Of a stretch of 58,899 bases of DNA, positions 1-7,653 are shown in pieces. Position 1 is the first letter of the stretch. Every line of letters begins with the position of its first letter. The stretch is from JAWODU01 sp046483125 (GTDB taxonomy: Bacteria; Verrucomicrobiota; Kiritimatiellia; UBA8416; JAWODU01), in contig JAWODU010000049.1 in NCBI GenBank assembly GCA_046483125.1, positions 1 through 58,899 on the forward strand. The letters are read 5' to 3'. The translations under genes were made by a program, and so were the position numbers. A model generated the notes under the pieces. That model did not search any database, was not told the origin of the DNA, and was given only the letters and a program-made list of their open reading frames with translations.

Positions 1-116
1 CTCTTCCGCGACCTCAACGCCTGATCGACGGTATGGGGACCTCCCCTCGATATACCAGTGTGGCGCTCTGATGTCTTCATAACGGAAGTGATGAGTCCTT
101 TACCTTTTCAACGCGA

Positions 117-137
117 GAAAAACGCTGCTCGGCAGCG
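117..137 (-). terminator. Intrinsic terminator downstream of the FHA-sigma54 gene
   Basis: Read on the minus strand, a perfect 6-bp stem (CGCTGC / GCAGCG, loop CGA) is followed directly by five T residues, the classical rho-independent form. It lies about 230 nt beyond the stop codon of the minus-strand FHA-sigma54 gene. A second small hairpin (CGGGG-TCTG-CCCCG, 143-156) precedes it. Confidence 0.55.
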
Positions 138-244
138 ACACTCGGGGTCTGCCCCGAAAGAAAATGTTCGACAACAACATGACGGTCTTAATCGACCTGC
201 TTACTCGTTGAGTGAAAAACGCTTATCGATGAAGTGAGTCGGGG

Positions 245-303
245 GTAGGGTATCCGTCTGCCGCGGCGGCAAGGGTGGCGGGTAAGAATGCGAATAAGTG
301 TAT
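245..303 (+). repeat. Dispersed non-coding repeat, copy 1 (partial)
   Basis: About 59 nt, centred on a GC-rich palindromic core (GCCGCGGCGG) followed by AAGGGTGGCGG, then TAAG and AAGTGTAT, aligns with 39128-39187 inside the 490-bp element of the polysaccharide operon at roughly four identical bases in five. Just upstream, around 187-205, is a stretch matching the reverse complement of sequence upstream of the other copy (CTTAA[T/C]CGACCTGCTTA). The left inverted arm present in the other copy is not seen here. No coding potential is recognised in 1-368; the rest of that gap holds only the terminator listed separately. Confidence 0.6.
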
Positions 304-368
304 CAAACATACAACATTCTTGGGTGAAATCAGGTATTTTTCTGCCAGGCGTCAACTTCTGAACGATA

Positions 369-1736
369 TCAATCCCTGAGGCCGTGTTTCTTGATAAGCC
401 GCTGAAGATAGGCCCTCTCTATTTCGGCGTGCCGCGCGGCCCTGGCCACGTTTCCGTTGAATTTTTCAAGCAGGTCCCGGATGTAGGAAATCTCAAAATC
501 CTTTATCAGACGGTTCTTCGCCGCCTTGAACGGCTTGTCGGCGCCGAAATCATCGGCCGGACCGGTTTGGACTCTTATCCTGTTGGGGTACAGAAAGGAA
601 CTGAGGTCTATCTCACCTTCGCCCCTGCCGACGGCGGCCATCTCGATCAGATTGCGTAATTCCCTTACGTTGCCGGGCCAGTCATACCTCTTGAAAGTGT
701 CTATGGTCTTCTCAAAATCCATGACCTTATCCGGCGCCTCCGGTCCCAGGAAACTCTTCAGGAACGATTTAACGAGAAGGGCAATGTCGCCTTTTCTCTT
801 GCGCAGGGGCGGTAGATCGATGTGCGCAACCGAAAGCCTGTAGAACAGATCTTCCCGGAAACGACGCGCATTTACCTCGGTTTCAAGTCTCTTGTTCGTG
901 GAACAGATAATGCGCACATCCACGTTCTTCACTTCGTTACTGCCGATCCGCTTGATCTGCCTCTTTTCAAGCACCCTGAGCAGTTTAGGCTGAAGGTCCG
1001 GGTCAAGGTCGCCTATTTCGTCCAGAAAAACCGTACCGCCGTTTGCGTGTTCAAAGGCTCCCTCGCGGTCGGTATCGGCCCCGGTGAAAGCCCCTTTGGT
1101 ATGACCGAAAAGCTCGCTGGCCACCAGTTCCCTGGTCAGGGCGGCGCAATCGATTACGATGAACGGTTTGTCCTTTCTCTTGCTGTGCCTGTGCAGTTCT
1201 TCGGCCAGGACTTCCTTACCCGTTCCGGTTTCGCCCTGGATCAGCACGGTTGCGTCGGTGGGGGCGTATTTTTCGGCAAGGTGGAAAACGTGTTTCATTA
1301 CCATGCTTTCGCCGAGCAACGCGCCGAACGAACTGCTGTCGCTGAGAACGTACTCGGTGGTTGCCCCCAGCGGGGAGAAGATGATCCTGGAATTTCCGAG
1401 CCTGAATTCCGTTTCCTGACCCAGAACGGCTTCCTTGATCTTTATTCCGTGAATGATCGTGCCGTTGGTACTGCCGAGATCCCTGATCAGGTAACCCTCC
1501 GAACTCATTTCCAGTTCACAATGACGGCGCGAAACGGTACCGTCATCCAGGACGAGATCACAGTGGGGATCCGAGCCGATGGTAAAGAGCTCCTTGTCCA
1601 TGGTGAATTCCCGGCCTTTGAGGGGACCGGCCGCGACGAGAAGCCTGGTCTGCTGAACCCGGAGGGACTTTCCGCCCGGGCGGGCGACCACCAGGGTGGG
1701 CGTGTCGATTTTTCTGTCGGAGTTGTTCTTTTCCAT
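369..1736 (-). CDS. FHA domain sigma-54-dependent transcriptional activator
   Basis: A 455-residue bacterial enhancer-binding protein. An N-terminal FHA phosphothreonine-recognition domain covers roughly residues 30-120, with GSDPHCDLVLDD, SRRH and GSTNGT motifs. An AAA+ sigma54-activation domain follows, with Walker A GETGTGKE (168-175), the sigma54-contacting loop GAFTGA (215-220) and Walker B GGTVFLDE (233-240). A Fis-type helix-turn-helix ends the protein. FHA-bEBPs are known to respond to Ser/Thr kinase signalling instead of a two-component receiver; no kinase gene is nearby, so the signal is unknown. The gene is monocistronic and divergent from the DUF212 gene. The 131-bp divergent spacer must hold both promoters. 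Confidence 0.95.
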   Translation of the reverse strand: MEKNNSDRKIDTPTLVVARPGGKSLRVQQTRLLVAAGPLKGREFTMDKELFTIGSDPHCDLVLDDGTVSRRHCELEMSSEGYLIRDLGSTNGTIIHGIKIKEAVLGQETEFRLGNSRIIFSPLGATTEYVLSDSSSFGALLGESMVMKHVFHLAEKYAPTDATVLIQGETGTGKEVLAEELHRHSKRKDKPFIVIDCAALTRELVASELFGHTKGAFTGADTDREGAFEHANGGTVFLDEIGDLDPDLQPKLLRVLEKRQIKRIGSNEVKNVDVRIICSTNKRLETEVNARRFREDLFYRLSVAHIDLPPLRKRKGDIALLVKSFLKSFLGPEAPDKVMDFEKTIDTFKRYDWPGNVRELRNLIEMAAVGRGEGEIDLSSFLYPNRIRVQTGPADDFGADKPFKAAKNRLIKDFEISYIRDLLEKFNGNVARAARHAEIERAYLQRLIKKHGLRD

Positions 1737-1867
1737 GATCGGCGTCAGCTTTGAGGCATCAGTGTCCCTGTCCAGTGGTTATTATGTCAAGCTTCCTTTT
1801 AAAAAACGCGCCAAACGATTATACTTGCGCGCCCTGCGGGGGTTTGCTACCGGAATGTTGAGACTGA

Positions 1868-2329
1868 ATGGAAAATTCATTTTTTGACTTATTGCGTACT
1901 CCGAATTTCTGGTCGCCTTTTCTGGCGTGGCTGGTCGCGCAGTCAACCAAGATGCTTGTCAGCCTGGGCAGGAAAGGGGGGCGGCTTGATTTCCGTTATC
2001 TGGTAAGCACCGGAGGCATGCCCAGCGCCCATACGTCAATGGTCTGCGGGCTGGCCACTTCGGTAGGGCTCACCGCCGGTTTCGGCAGTCCGGTTTTCGT
2101 GGTGGCGTTGACCCTGGCCGTTGTGGTGGTATTCGACGCCTCCACGGTGCGCCAGGCCGCCGGCCGGCAGGCAAAGCTTCTCAACGAAATGGTACAGGAA
2201 TTATTCCAGGAGCACCGCTTCTCCGAACAGAAACTGGCGGAGCTTCTGGGGCACACGCGGCTGGAAGTATTCCTGGGAGCGGTTATGGGCGTACTGGTGG
2301 CCTTCATCTGCACGTCGGTCATAACCTGA
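1868..2329 (+). CDS. Divergent PAP2 family (DUF212/YuiD-like) membrane protein
   Basis: 153 residues, the usual length of this family, which is distantly related to PAP2 phosphatases/vanadium haloperoxidases. Family signatures are the GGMPSAHTSM block (49-58, aligning with the PAP2 SGH region) and FDASTVRQAAGRQA (89-102), with hydrophobic helices around them and at the C terminus. Substrate and physiological role are not established for the family. The ATG lacks a strong Shine-Dalgarno sequence. The gene is followed by 160 nt without a gene, in which a promoter for the next operon can be recognised. Confidence 0.88.
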   Translation: MENSFFDLLRTPNFWSPFLAWLVAQSTKMLVSLGRKGGRLDFRYLVSTGGMPSAHTSMVCGLATSVGLTAGFGSPVFVVALTLAVVVVFDASTVRQAAGRQAKLLNEMVQELFQEHRFSEQKLAELLGHTRLEVFLGAVMGVLVAFICTSVIT

Positions 2330-2382
2330 AAACGCCTTTCCGGCACCGGGACGGGAATGCCGTCTTTTCCTGAAAATCCTCG

Positions 2383-2410
2383 TTGACAAGGACAGGCGCT
2401 TTGCTATCGT
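2383..2410 (+). promoter_or_regulatory. Candidate sigma70 promoter for the 2.5-7.7 kb operon
   Basis: A perfect -35 TTGACA (2383-2388), a 16-nt spacer and a -10-like TATCGT (2405-2410) lie about 80 nt upstream of the PUR-like gene, in the only sizeable gap before a run of six close or overlapping genes. This is sequence match only. Confidence 0.5.
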
Positions 2411-2489
2411 CGAATAACGTAAGCACTGGGAAAAGTGCATAACCGGCTTACCGCTTATACGCGGACAGCTCAAACATGGGGGTGCGGCG

Positions 2490-2720
2490 GTGGACAAGGA
2501 ACTGATGAGGGAGCAGGTACACGTGGAACGCAAGGAATTCTCCTTCGAACTCAGGGAGAATCCCAGAGGCAGGTTCTTAAGGGTTACCGAGGATGTCGGC
2601 GGCCGGCGGGATACCATAATCATTCCCGCCACAGGCTTGGAGGACGTGCGGAACATTATCGACCGGGTAATCGAGGCCGATAAAGCCGCGGGTCCCTCCG
2701 AGACTGGAGACATTGCCTAA
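2490..2720 (+). CDS. PUR-alpha-like nucleic-acid-binding small protein (DUF3276-like)
   Basis: 76 residues resembling a single PUR repeat: a VERKEFSFELRENPRGRFLRV segment followed by RDTIIIPATGLEDVRNIID, the beta-strands-plus-helix pattern of bacterial PUR/DUF3276 proteins. These bind single-stranded DNA/RNA and dimerise; they are known from spirochaetes, Bacteroidota and PVC bacteria. The given start is GTG at 2490; an in-frame ATG at 2505 would give 71 residues and is also plausible. It is the first gene of the operon, and its stop abuts the TTG start of the LolA-like gene. Confidence 0.75.
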   Translation: MDKELMREQVHVERKEFSFELRENPRGRFLRVTEDVGGRRDTIIIPATGLEDVRNIIDRVIEADKAAGPSETGDIA

Positions 2721-3503
2721 TTGAATAAGGTTTTGCTTCCCATTGGCATTATACCGTGCCTCCTGGCTTCGGTCTGCGTCCGGGCCGCCGTGGATCTTCC
2801 GCCGGCGGAACGTTTACTTGAAGACGTCCGTGCGCGGCTGCCGCAGAACCCGCTCCTGATAAAGGGTGAACTGAAGGTCAGGAAACGCAAGGGCATAGTG
2901 GTTAAAACCTTCGGGTTTAAATCCTTCCTGCACCTGGACTTCCGGCGTCCCGTTGCCGTCTACACGATCAGAGACGGGAATGGAAAGCGGCTGGAAGAAC
3001 TCAGCGTGGAACGGAATTCCGCCGGCATGGCCAGCTACCGGTATATCAACGGGGATTCGGAAGGCGTTTCGAAGACCCCTCCTCTTTTTTCTCCGGTACA
3101 GGGAACCGACCTGAGCTGGGCCGATCTCACCCTTTCTTTCTTGTGGTGGCGGGAGGGACGGACCGTCGGCGAGGACACCGTCAAGGGGAGACAGTGTTAC
3201 GTGGTGGAAGTAATCCCGCCGGATAACGCACTGCGCCCGGGCGGTGAAGAAGGAGATCGTCCGGTTTACAAAAAGGTGAAACTCTGGGTTGACCGGAAAC
3301 TGCGCATGATTCTACAGGCTGAAGGCTACGGCCGTGACGGCGAGATCATGCGCCGCCTCTGGATAAGGAGCCTCAAGAAAGTGGATGATCAATGGATGAT
3401 CAAACAGATGGAGGTGGCAAGCTTTCCCGCTCTCTACCGCACGAGACTGTGTATCGGCGAGGTGGAAGCGGCAGCGGATTATGATTTCGATTCCGGTAAT
3501 TGA
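2721..3503 (+). CDS. Outer-membrane lipoprotein-sorting (LolA-like) protein
   Basis: 260 residues with an N-terminal hydrophobic signal peptide (about residues 1-23). The body matches the LolA/LppX-like beta-barrel family (PF17131 type): RPVAVYTIRDGNGKRL, then a tryptophan-rich DLSWADLTLSFLWW stretch, VKGRQCYVVEV, and a terminal KLWVDRKLRMILQAEGY ... IRSLKKVDDQWMIKQMEV block. Such proteins act in the periplasm as carriers of lipid or lipoprotein. The start is TTG immediately after the preceding TAA, implying translational coupling. The 3' end overlaps the next gene by 23 nt. Confidence 0.8.
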   Translation: MNKVLLPIGIIPCLLASVCVRAAVDLPPAERLLEDVRARLPQNPLLIKGELKVRKRKGIVVKTFGFKSFLHLDFRRPVAVYTIRDGNGKRLEELSVERNSAGMASYRYINGDSEGVSKTPPLFSPVQGTDLSWADLTLSFLWWREGRTVGEDTVKGRQCYVVEVIPPDNALRPGGEEGDRPVYKKVKLWVDRKLRMILQAEGYGRDGEIMRRLWIRSLKKVDDQWMIKQMEVASFPALYRTRLCIGEVEAAADYDFDSGN

Positions 3504-4740
3504 GTGTGCGGCGCTTTTCCTTCTCTTATTCCTTTCCGCGTTTTTTTCCAGCGCCGAAACAGCGCTGTTTTCGCTTAACCCGATACAGGTATACCGGATC
3601 CGTCAGAGTTCCCCGGAAGCTGCAGGACGTCTTGAGCGCATGCTTTCTCTGCCCACCGATCTCCTGTCCTCCATTCTTATAGGGAATACCCTGGTAAATA
3701 TAACTGCGGCCGCCCTGGGTTTTGTGATCGCCGAGCGGATGTGGCCTTCGTACGGGGAAGCTATATCCATACCCGCCATGACCTTCCTGCTTCTTATCTT
3801 CGGAGAAATTGCCCCGAAAAAACTGGCCCTTTCAAAACCGGAATGGCTGTCCGCCCGCTACTCGGCGGTGCTTTCGGCGCTTTTCACGGTAACCAGGCCC
3901 TTGCGCGCAATGCTGGGAATAATGAGCGGATCGCTCAAAAAACCGCGAAGGGCCCGCGGAGATACCCTTACCGAAGACGAATTTCTGACCATGGTTGAGG
4001 TGGGCGAGGAACAGGGCGTGCTCGACCGCGAGGAAAGGTCCATGGTGGACGGCATAATACGGCTGGAGGAGACCCAGGCCAGCGATATCATGACGCCGCG
4101 GGTCGACCTTACGGGCATAGACATCGAGGACGATATAGAAGAAGTCGAGCGCACGGCCACCAGCGTGAACTACCGCTACCTTCCTGTGTACAGGGAAAGC
4201 CTGGATCACGTTGAAGGGTTTCTGGAAGTTCCGCGTTTTCTTCTGGCGCGTAAACGTGATGTCCATGCGGCATTGATACCGCCGTTCTTTGTTCCCGAAA
4301 CAGCGCCGCTGGATACCCTTCTTTCGTCTTTCCAACAGCAGAACAAGAGAGTGGCTTTCGTGGTTGACGAATACGGCGGCACCGCCGGTCTCATAACAAG
4401 GGGGGACATTCTGGAGGAAATCGCGAGAGATGTGGACAACGAATACCGCGAGCAGGAACCGGCAATTCAGCCCGTGGGACCCGACAGATGGCTGGTGGAA
4501 GGGAGCACCAGCCTGGAAGATATCAACTACGAACTGGATATGAACCTCGAAGCCGAAGGGGCCGACAGGATATCCGGCTGGGTTACGGCAATGGCCGAAC
4601 ATATTCCCGCTCCCCGGGAAGTTGTCGAGGCCCGGGGATGCCGGGCCGTGGTCCAGCGGGTCAGGCACAACCGCATAAGCCTGGTTACCCTTGAAAAGAT
4701 CGAAGAGAAAAAGGACGGAGAAGAGGAGGAAACCGAATGA
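3481..4740 (+). CDS. CNNM/CorC-type (DUF21-CBS-CorC_HlyC) membrane protein
   Basis: 419 residues: a DUF21/CNNM transmembrane domain (about 1-190, with FFSSAETALFSL and LIGNTLVNI signatures), a CBS pair (about 200-330, with the MTPRVDLTGID entry motif) and a C-terminal transporter-associated CorC_HlyC domain (about 340-405). The family is linked to Mg2+/Co2+ homeostasis and export and is often misnamed hemolysin. It overlaps the LolA-like gene and is overlapped by a second DUF21 protein (ATGA), so the two paralogues are probably made together and may form a hetero-oligomer, as paired DUF21 proteins elsewhere have been suggested to do. Confidence 0.92.
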   Translation: MISIPVIECAALFLLLFLSAFFSSAETALFSLNPIQVYRIRQSSPEAAGRLERMLSLPTDLLSSILIGNTLVNITAAALGFVIAERMWPSYGEAISIPAMTFLLLIFGEIAPKKLALSKPEWLSARYSAVLSALFTVTRPLRAMLGIMSGSLKKPRRARGDTLTEDEFLTMVEVGEEQGVLDREERSMVDGIIRLEETQASDIMTPRVDLTGIDIEDDIEEVERTATSVNYRYLPVYRESLDHVEGFLEVPRFLLARKRDVHAALIPPFFVPETAPLDTLLSSFQQQNKRVAFVVDEYGGTAGLITRGDILEEIARDVDNEYREQEPAIQPVGPDRWLVEGSTSLEDINYELDMNLEAEGADRISGWVTAMAEHIPAPREVVEARGCRAVVQRVRHNRISLVTLEKIEEKKDGEEEETE

Positions 4741-5717
4741 GTCCGGGCACAGCTCTTCTTATTCTCCTGGTCTGCATGGCCGGTTCGGCGTTTTTTTCGG
4801 GCATAGAAACCGGGATAATATCGATTCACAGGATGCGTTTACAGCACCTCGTGCGCAAGGGCTCATACGGGGCCAGGGTGCTTGAACATTTCCTTCAGAA
4901 CCCGGACCAGCTTCTGGGCACCACTCTGGTGGGCACAAATATCTGTAACGTTACCATATCCGTCGTGGCGGCCAGCGCCGCCGTGGCCCTGATCGGCCGA
5001 TGGGGTGAAACGGTTTCGACGGCGGTAATGACAGTGGTGGTGCTGATATGGTGCGAGTTCCTTCCCAAGGCGTGGTTTCACGCCAGACCTCTTGAAAGGT
5101 GCAGGCGCTTTTCCCGCGTGCTCAGGGTTTCGGAACTCGTTCTGCGTCCGCTGGCGGTGTCTGTAACCTGGCTGGCGAAATGGATTGTTCCGGGCGCGGC
5201 GCCGGCCCTCTCCCGTTCCGGCCCTTCCGTTTCAAAGGAAGTGTTGAAAGTGCTCGCCAGAGACGGCGAAAGAAACGGGGTGCTTTCACGCAGTGAACGG
5301 GAGATGATTCACCGGGTCATAGAACTTTCCACCAAGACGGCCCGCGAGATAATGGTCCCGCGCTCGCGGATCACGATGGTGCGCGCGGACACCCCGGTGA
5401 GCCGGTTCTACGACATAGCCCGTGATTCAGGTTATACACGAATGCCCGTTTACGACGGCGGCCGGGACAAATTCACGGGTGTGGTTAACGTTTTCTACGT
5501 TCTGTCTCTTCAGCCCGGCGACATGGACAAACCGGTATCCGAATTCGCCAGGCCCCCCTTGATAATTCCCGAGGATATGCCCGTTGACGAGATCTTCCCC
5601 AGACTGCGCCGTTTCCGCCAGCCGATGTGCCTGGTGGCTGCCGGGGGAAAAGACCCCGATGTGATCGGCCTGATGACCACCGAAGACGTACTCGAACAAA
5701 TCGTCGGGGAATTGTAG
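4737..5717 (+). CDS. CNNM/CorC-type (DUF21-CBS) membrane protein, short paralogue
   Basis: 326 residues with the same DUF21 start (AFFSGIETGIISIHR, then LVGTNICNVTISVV) and a CBS pair (AREIMVPRSRITMVRAD to DVIGLMTTEDVLEQIV). The C-terminal CorC_HlyC domain of its upstream neighbour is missing: the protein ends directly after the second CBS motif. This is a clean stop, not a frameshift, since no CorC-like frame continues downstream. Coupled to the preceding gene by a 4-nt overlap. Confidence 0.9.
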   Translation: MSPGTALLILLVCMAGSAFFSGIETGIISIHRMRLQHLVRKGSYGARVLEHFLQNPDQLLGTTLVGTNICNVTISVVAASAAVALIGRWGETVSTAVMTVVVLIWCEFLPKAWFHARPLERCRRFSRVLRVSELVLRPLAVSVTWLAKWIVPGAAPALSRSGPSVSKEVLKVLARDGERNGVLSRSEREMIHRVIELSTKTAREIMVPRSRITMVRADTPVSRFYDIARDSGYTRMPVYDGGRDKFTGVVNVFYVLSLQPGDMDKPVSEFARPPLIIPEDMPVDEIFPRLRRFRQPMCLVAAGGKDPDVIGLMTTEDVLEQIVGEL

Positions 5718-5794
5718 GTTGTGCGGGGAAGCCAGCCGCTGATTCGCGGTTTGAAATTCCCGCGGTGCGGCAGCTATACGGTATCAATGAGGCA

Positions 5795-6328
5795 ATGAAG
5801 AACGGGCGACAACGCGGAGAAATCTGTCCCGGCTGTGAACGATTCATCGGTCCCGCCGACAAATGTCCCTACTGCGGCGCCGATTCGGCAAAACCGGGCT
5901 TTCTGCGTCTTCTGCGCCGGCTGTCGCTGGCGGCTGCCGCGGCGGGAGTACTATTTCTGTACCTGATGGCCGTCAACAGGGAACTTCCGCTGATAAAGGT
6001 CTCCGACATTACTCCAACGATGAATTTCGCCTACGTCCGGGTCCGGGGCAAAGTGATCCGGAAGCCTTACGTGGGAAGAGACGAACCGGGTTCTTCTCCG
6101 TCATATGTTTCTTTCAGCCTTAACGACGGTACGGGTGTTCTGAGGGCTGTTGCGTACCGTCAGGCCGCATCCAAACTCCACGAGGCCGGGCTGATTCCCG
6201 CCGAAGGCGAACGCGTGGAAGTCTCCGGCAGTCTCAGTGTTTCCGCTGAAGCGGGCAGAACGAAACTCTATCTTCGTTCCCCGGGGAGCCTGATATCTCT
6301 TTCACGGCCGGTTTCGACTGAAAAATGA
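5795..6328 (+). CDS. Zinc-ribbon, single-TM, OB-fold protein
   Basis: 177 residues from the ATG at 5795. A rubredoxin-like zinc ribbon is seen first (ICPGC ... CPYCG, about residues 10-27), then one transmembrane helix (LSLAAAAAGVLFLYLMA). A C-terminal domain has OB-fold character (VRVRGKVIRKPY, VSFSLNDGTGVLRAVAY, EGERVEVSGSLSV), resembling tRNA_anti/nucleic-acid-binding OB folds. The function is unknown; a membrane-anchored OB fold could bind oligosaccharide, nucleic acid or protein. It shares an ATGA overlap with the permease gene downstream. The open frame extends upstream into the CNNM gene, but the ATG fits best. Confidence 0.7.
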   Translation: MKNGRQRGEICPGCERFIGPADKCPYCGADSAKPGFLRLLRRLSLAAAAAGVLFLYLMAVNRELPLIKVSDITPTMNFAYVRVRGKVIRKPYVGRDEPGSSPSYVSFSLNDGTGVLRAVAYRQAASKLHEAGLIPAEGERVEVSGSLSVSAEAGRTKLYLRSPGSLISLSRPVSTEK

Positions 6329-7653
6329 CCGAAGTAATTCTCAAGGTTATATTCTTTTCAATTGCCGGCGCGGTTTTGTCGGGATTTCTGGCGTGTATTC
6401 CGGGACTGCATATCTACAGCGTGCTGGCCGTATTCGCAGCCGGCGCATGCTCGCCGGGGGCGGATTTGCCGCCGGAGATTACCGTCCCATTTGCCGCAGG
6501 CCTGATAACGGCGTACGCCATGGTGAACAGTATCCCTTCCATTATCCTGGCCGCGCCGGAAGAAAGCGCGATCTTTACGGTATTGCCGGGGCAGAAATAT
6601 TTCATGGAAGGACGCGGTTATGAAGCCGTGCTTCTTACCGCGGCCGGCGGCGCCGCGGCCCTTGCGGGTATACTTTCAGTATGCGCTGTTGCCGGGATGC
6701 GTTTTCTGCCCGCCGTCAGAAACGTATTCACTCCCCATCAGCACTGGGTAATCTGGAGCGTTATAGCCTTCATGCTGATGTCGGAATGGCCCAGGGGAGG
6801 CAACATGGGCGCTTCCGGCTGGCGACGGTTTGCGAAGGCCTGGTTCCCGCTCGGTATGGGGCTGTTCACTTTCGTTTTATCCGGTTTTCTGGGGTTCATA
6901 CTCTTCTTCCGTTCACCGATTGCCCCGGAAAACGCTTTCCAGAACCTGATGCCCGCGTTCACGGGGCTTTTTGCCGTCCCGTGGCTTGCCCTGAATGTTA
7001 TGAGCCGGATGCAGGCGCCGGAACAGTTGCTTACAGCCCGTCTGCCGCCGTTTCGCGGCGTATTGGCCCGGGGTTCTCTGGCCGGCCTTCTGGGCGGCGG
7101 TTTCGCGGCTTTTTTTCCCGTGGTAACGGGAGGCGTCGGAGGACTGCTGGCGGGCCACGCCGTGAACGTCCGAGACAACCGGACGTTTCTTGTCTCACAG
7201 GGGGCCTCAAAGCTTGTTTACTATGCCGGAGGCGTTCTCCTTTTCATGACGCCGCAGGTGCACCTTACCCGGGGAGGCGGGGCCTGGCTGATCAGAAGCC
7301 TGCACCTGCCGACGGCGCGCTACGATTTCTACATGGGCCTGGCCGCGGTGGCTATAGCCGGTGCGGTAAGCATTGTGATGATTCCGTTCCTGACCAGGCT
7401 GGTGATCCGGCTGGTGCGAAAGGCCGGCTATCCGCTCATTTCCGGCTCTGCCCTGGCGCTGATTCCCGTCATGGTACTGGCTCTGGCCGGATGGCAGGGG
7501 CTGGGCGTCATGGTCGTGAGTTCGGCCCTGGGCATGGTCCCGGTGCTTTTCGGCTCACGCAGAATCAATTGTCTCGGCATTATTCTCCTGCCCATGGCGT
7601 GCAGTATGTCGGGGTTCGGCGCGGACGCGGCGGCGTGGCTGGGGCTGATATGA
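6325..7653 (+). CDS. TctA-like (COG1784-type) polytopic permease
   Basis: 442 residues, almost entirely hydrophobic, with about ten or more predicted transmembrane helices. Two glycine/proline motifs characteristic of the TctA clan are visible: GAVLSGFLACIPGLHIYSVL near the N terminus and GLLGGGFAAFFPVVTGGVGG near residue 255. Archaeal and scattered bacterial COG1784 proteins have this layout without TctB/TctC partners, and none is present here either, so the substrate cannot be assigned. It is the last gene of the operon, and its stop directly abuts the convergent stop of the HAD gene. Confidence 0.7.
   Translation: MTEVILKVIFFSIAGAVLSGFLACIPGLHIYSVLAVFAAGACSPGADLPPEITVPFAAGLITAYAMVNSIPSIILAAPEESAIFTVLPGQKYFMEGRGYEAVLLTAAGGAAALAGILSVCAVAGMRFLPAVRNVFTPHQHWVIWSVIAFMLMSEWPRGGNMGASGWRRFAKAWFPLGMGLFTFVLSGFLGFILFFRSPIAPENAFQNLMPAFTGLFAVPWLALNVMSRMQAPEQLLTARLPPFRGVLARGSLAGLLGGGFAAFFPVVTGGVGGLLAGHAVNVRDNRTFLVSQGASKLVYYAGGVLLFMTPQVHLTRGGGAWLIRSLHLPTARYDFYMGLAAVAIAGAVSIVMIPFLTRLVIRLVRKAGYPLISGSALALIPVMVLALAGWQGLGVMVVSSALGMVPVLFGSRRINCLGIILLPMACSMSGFGADAAAWLGLI

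Noticed and set aside
1..24. Possible 3' end of a gene (LFRDLNA then stop)
   Set aside because: Too short to identify or to be sure it is coding; the window edge hides the rest.
822..1754. 310-codon plus-strand open frame opposite the FHA-sigma54 gene
   Set aside because: It is the antisense shadow of a gene with clear FHA, AAA+ and Fis motifs. It has no domain and no ribosome-binding site.
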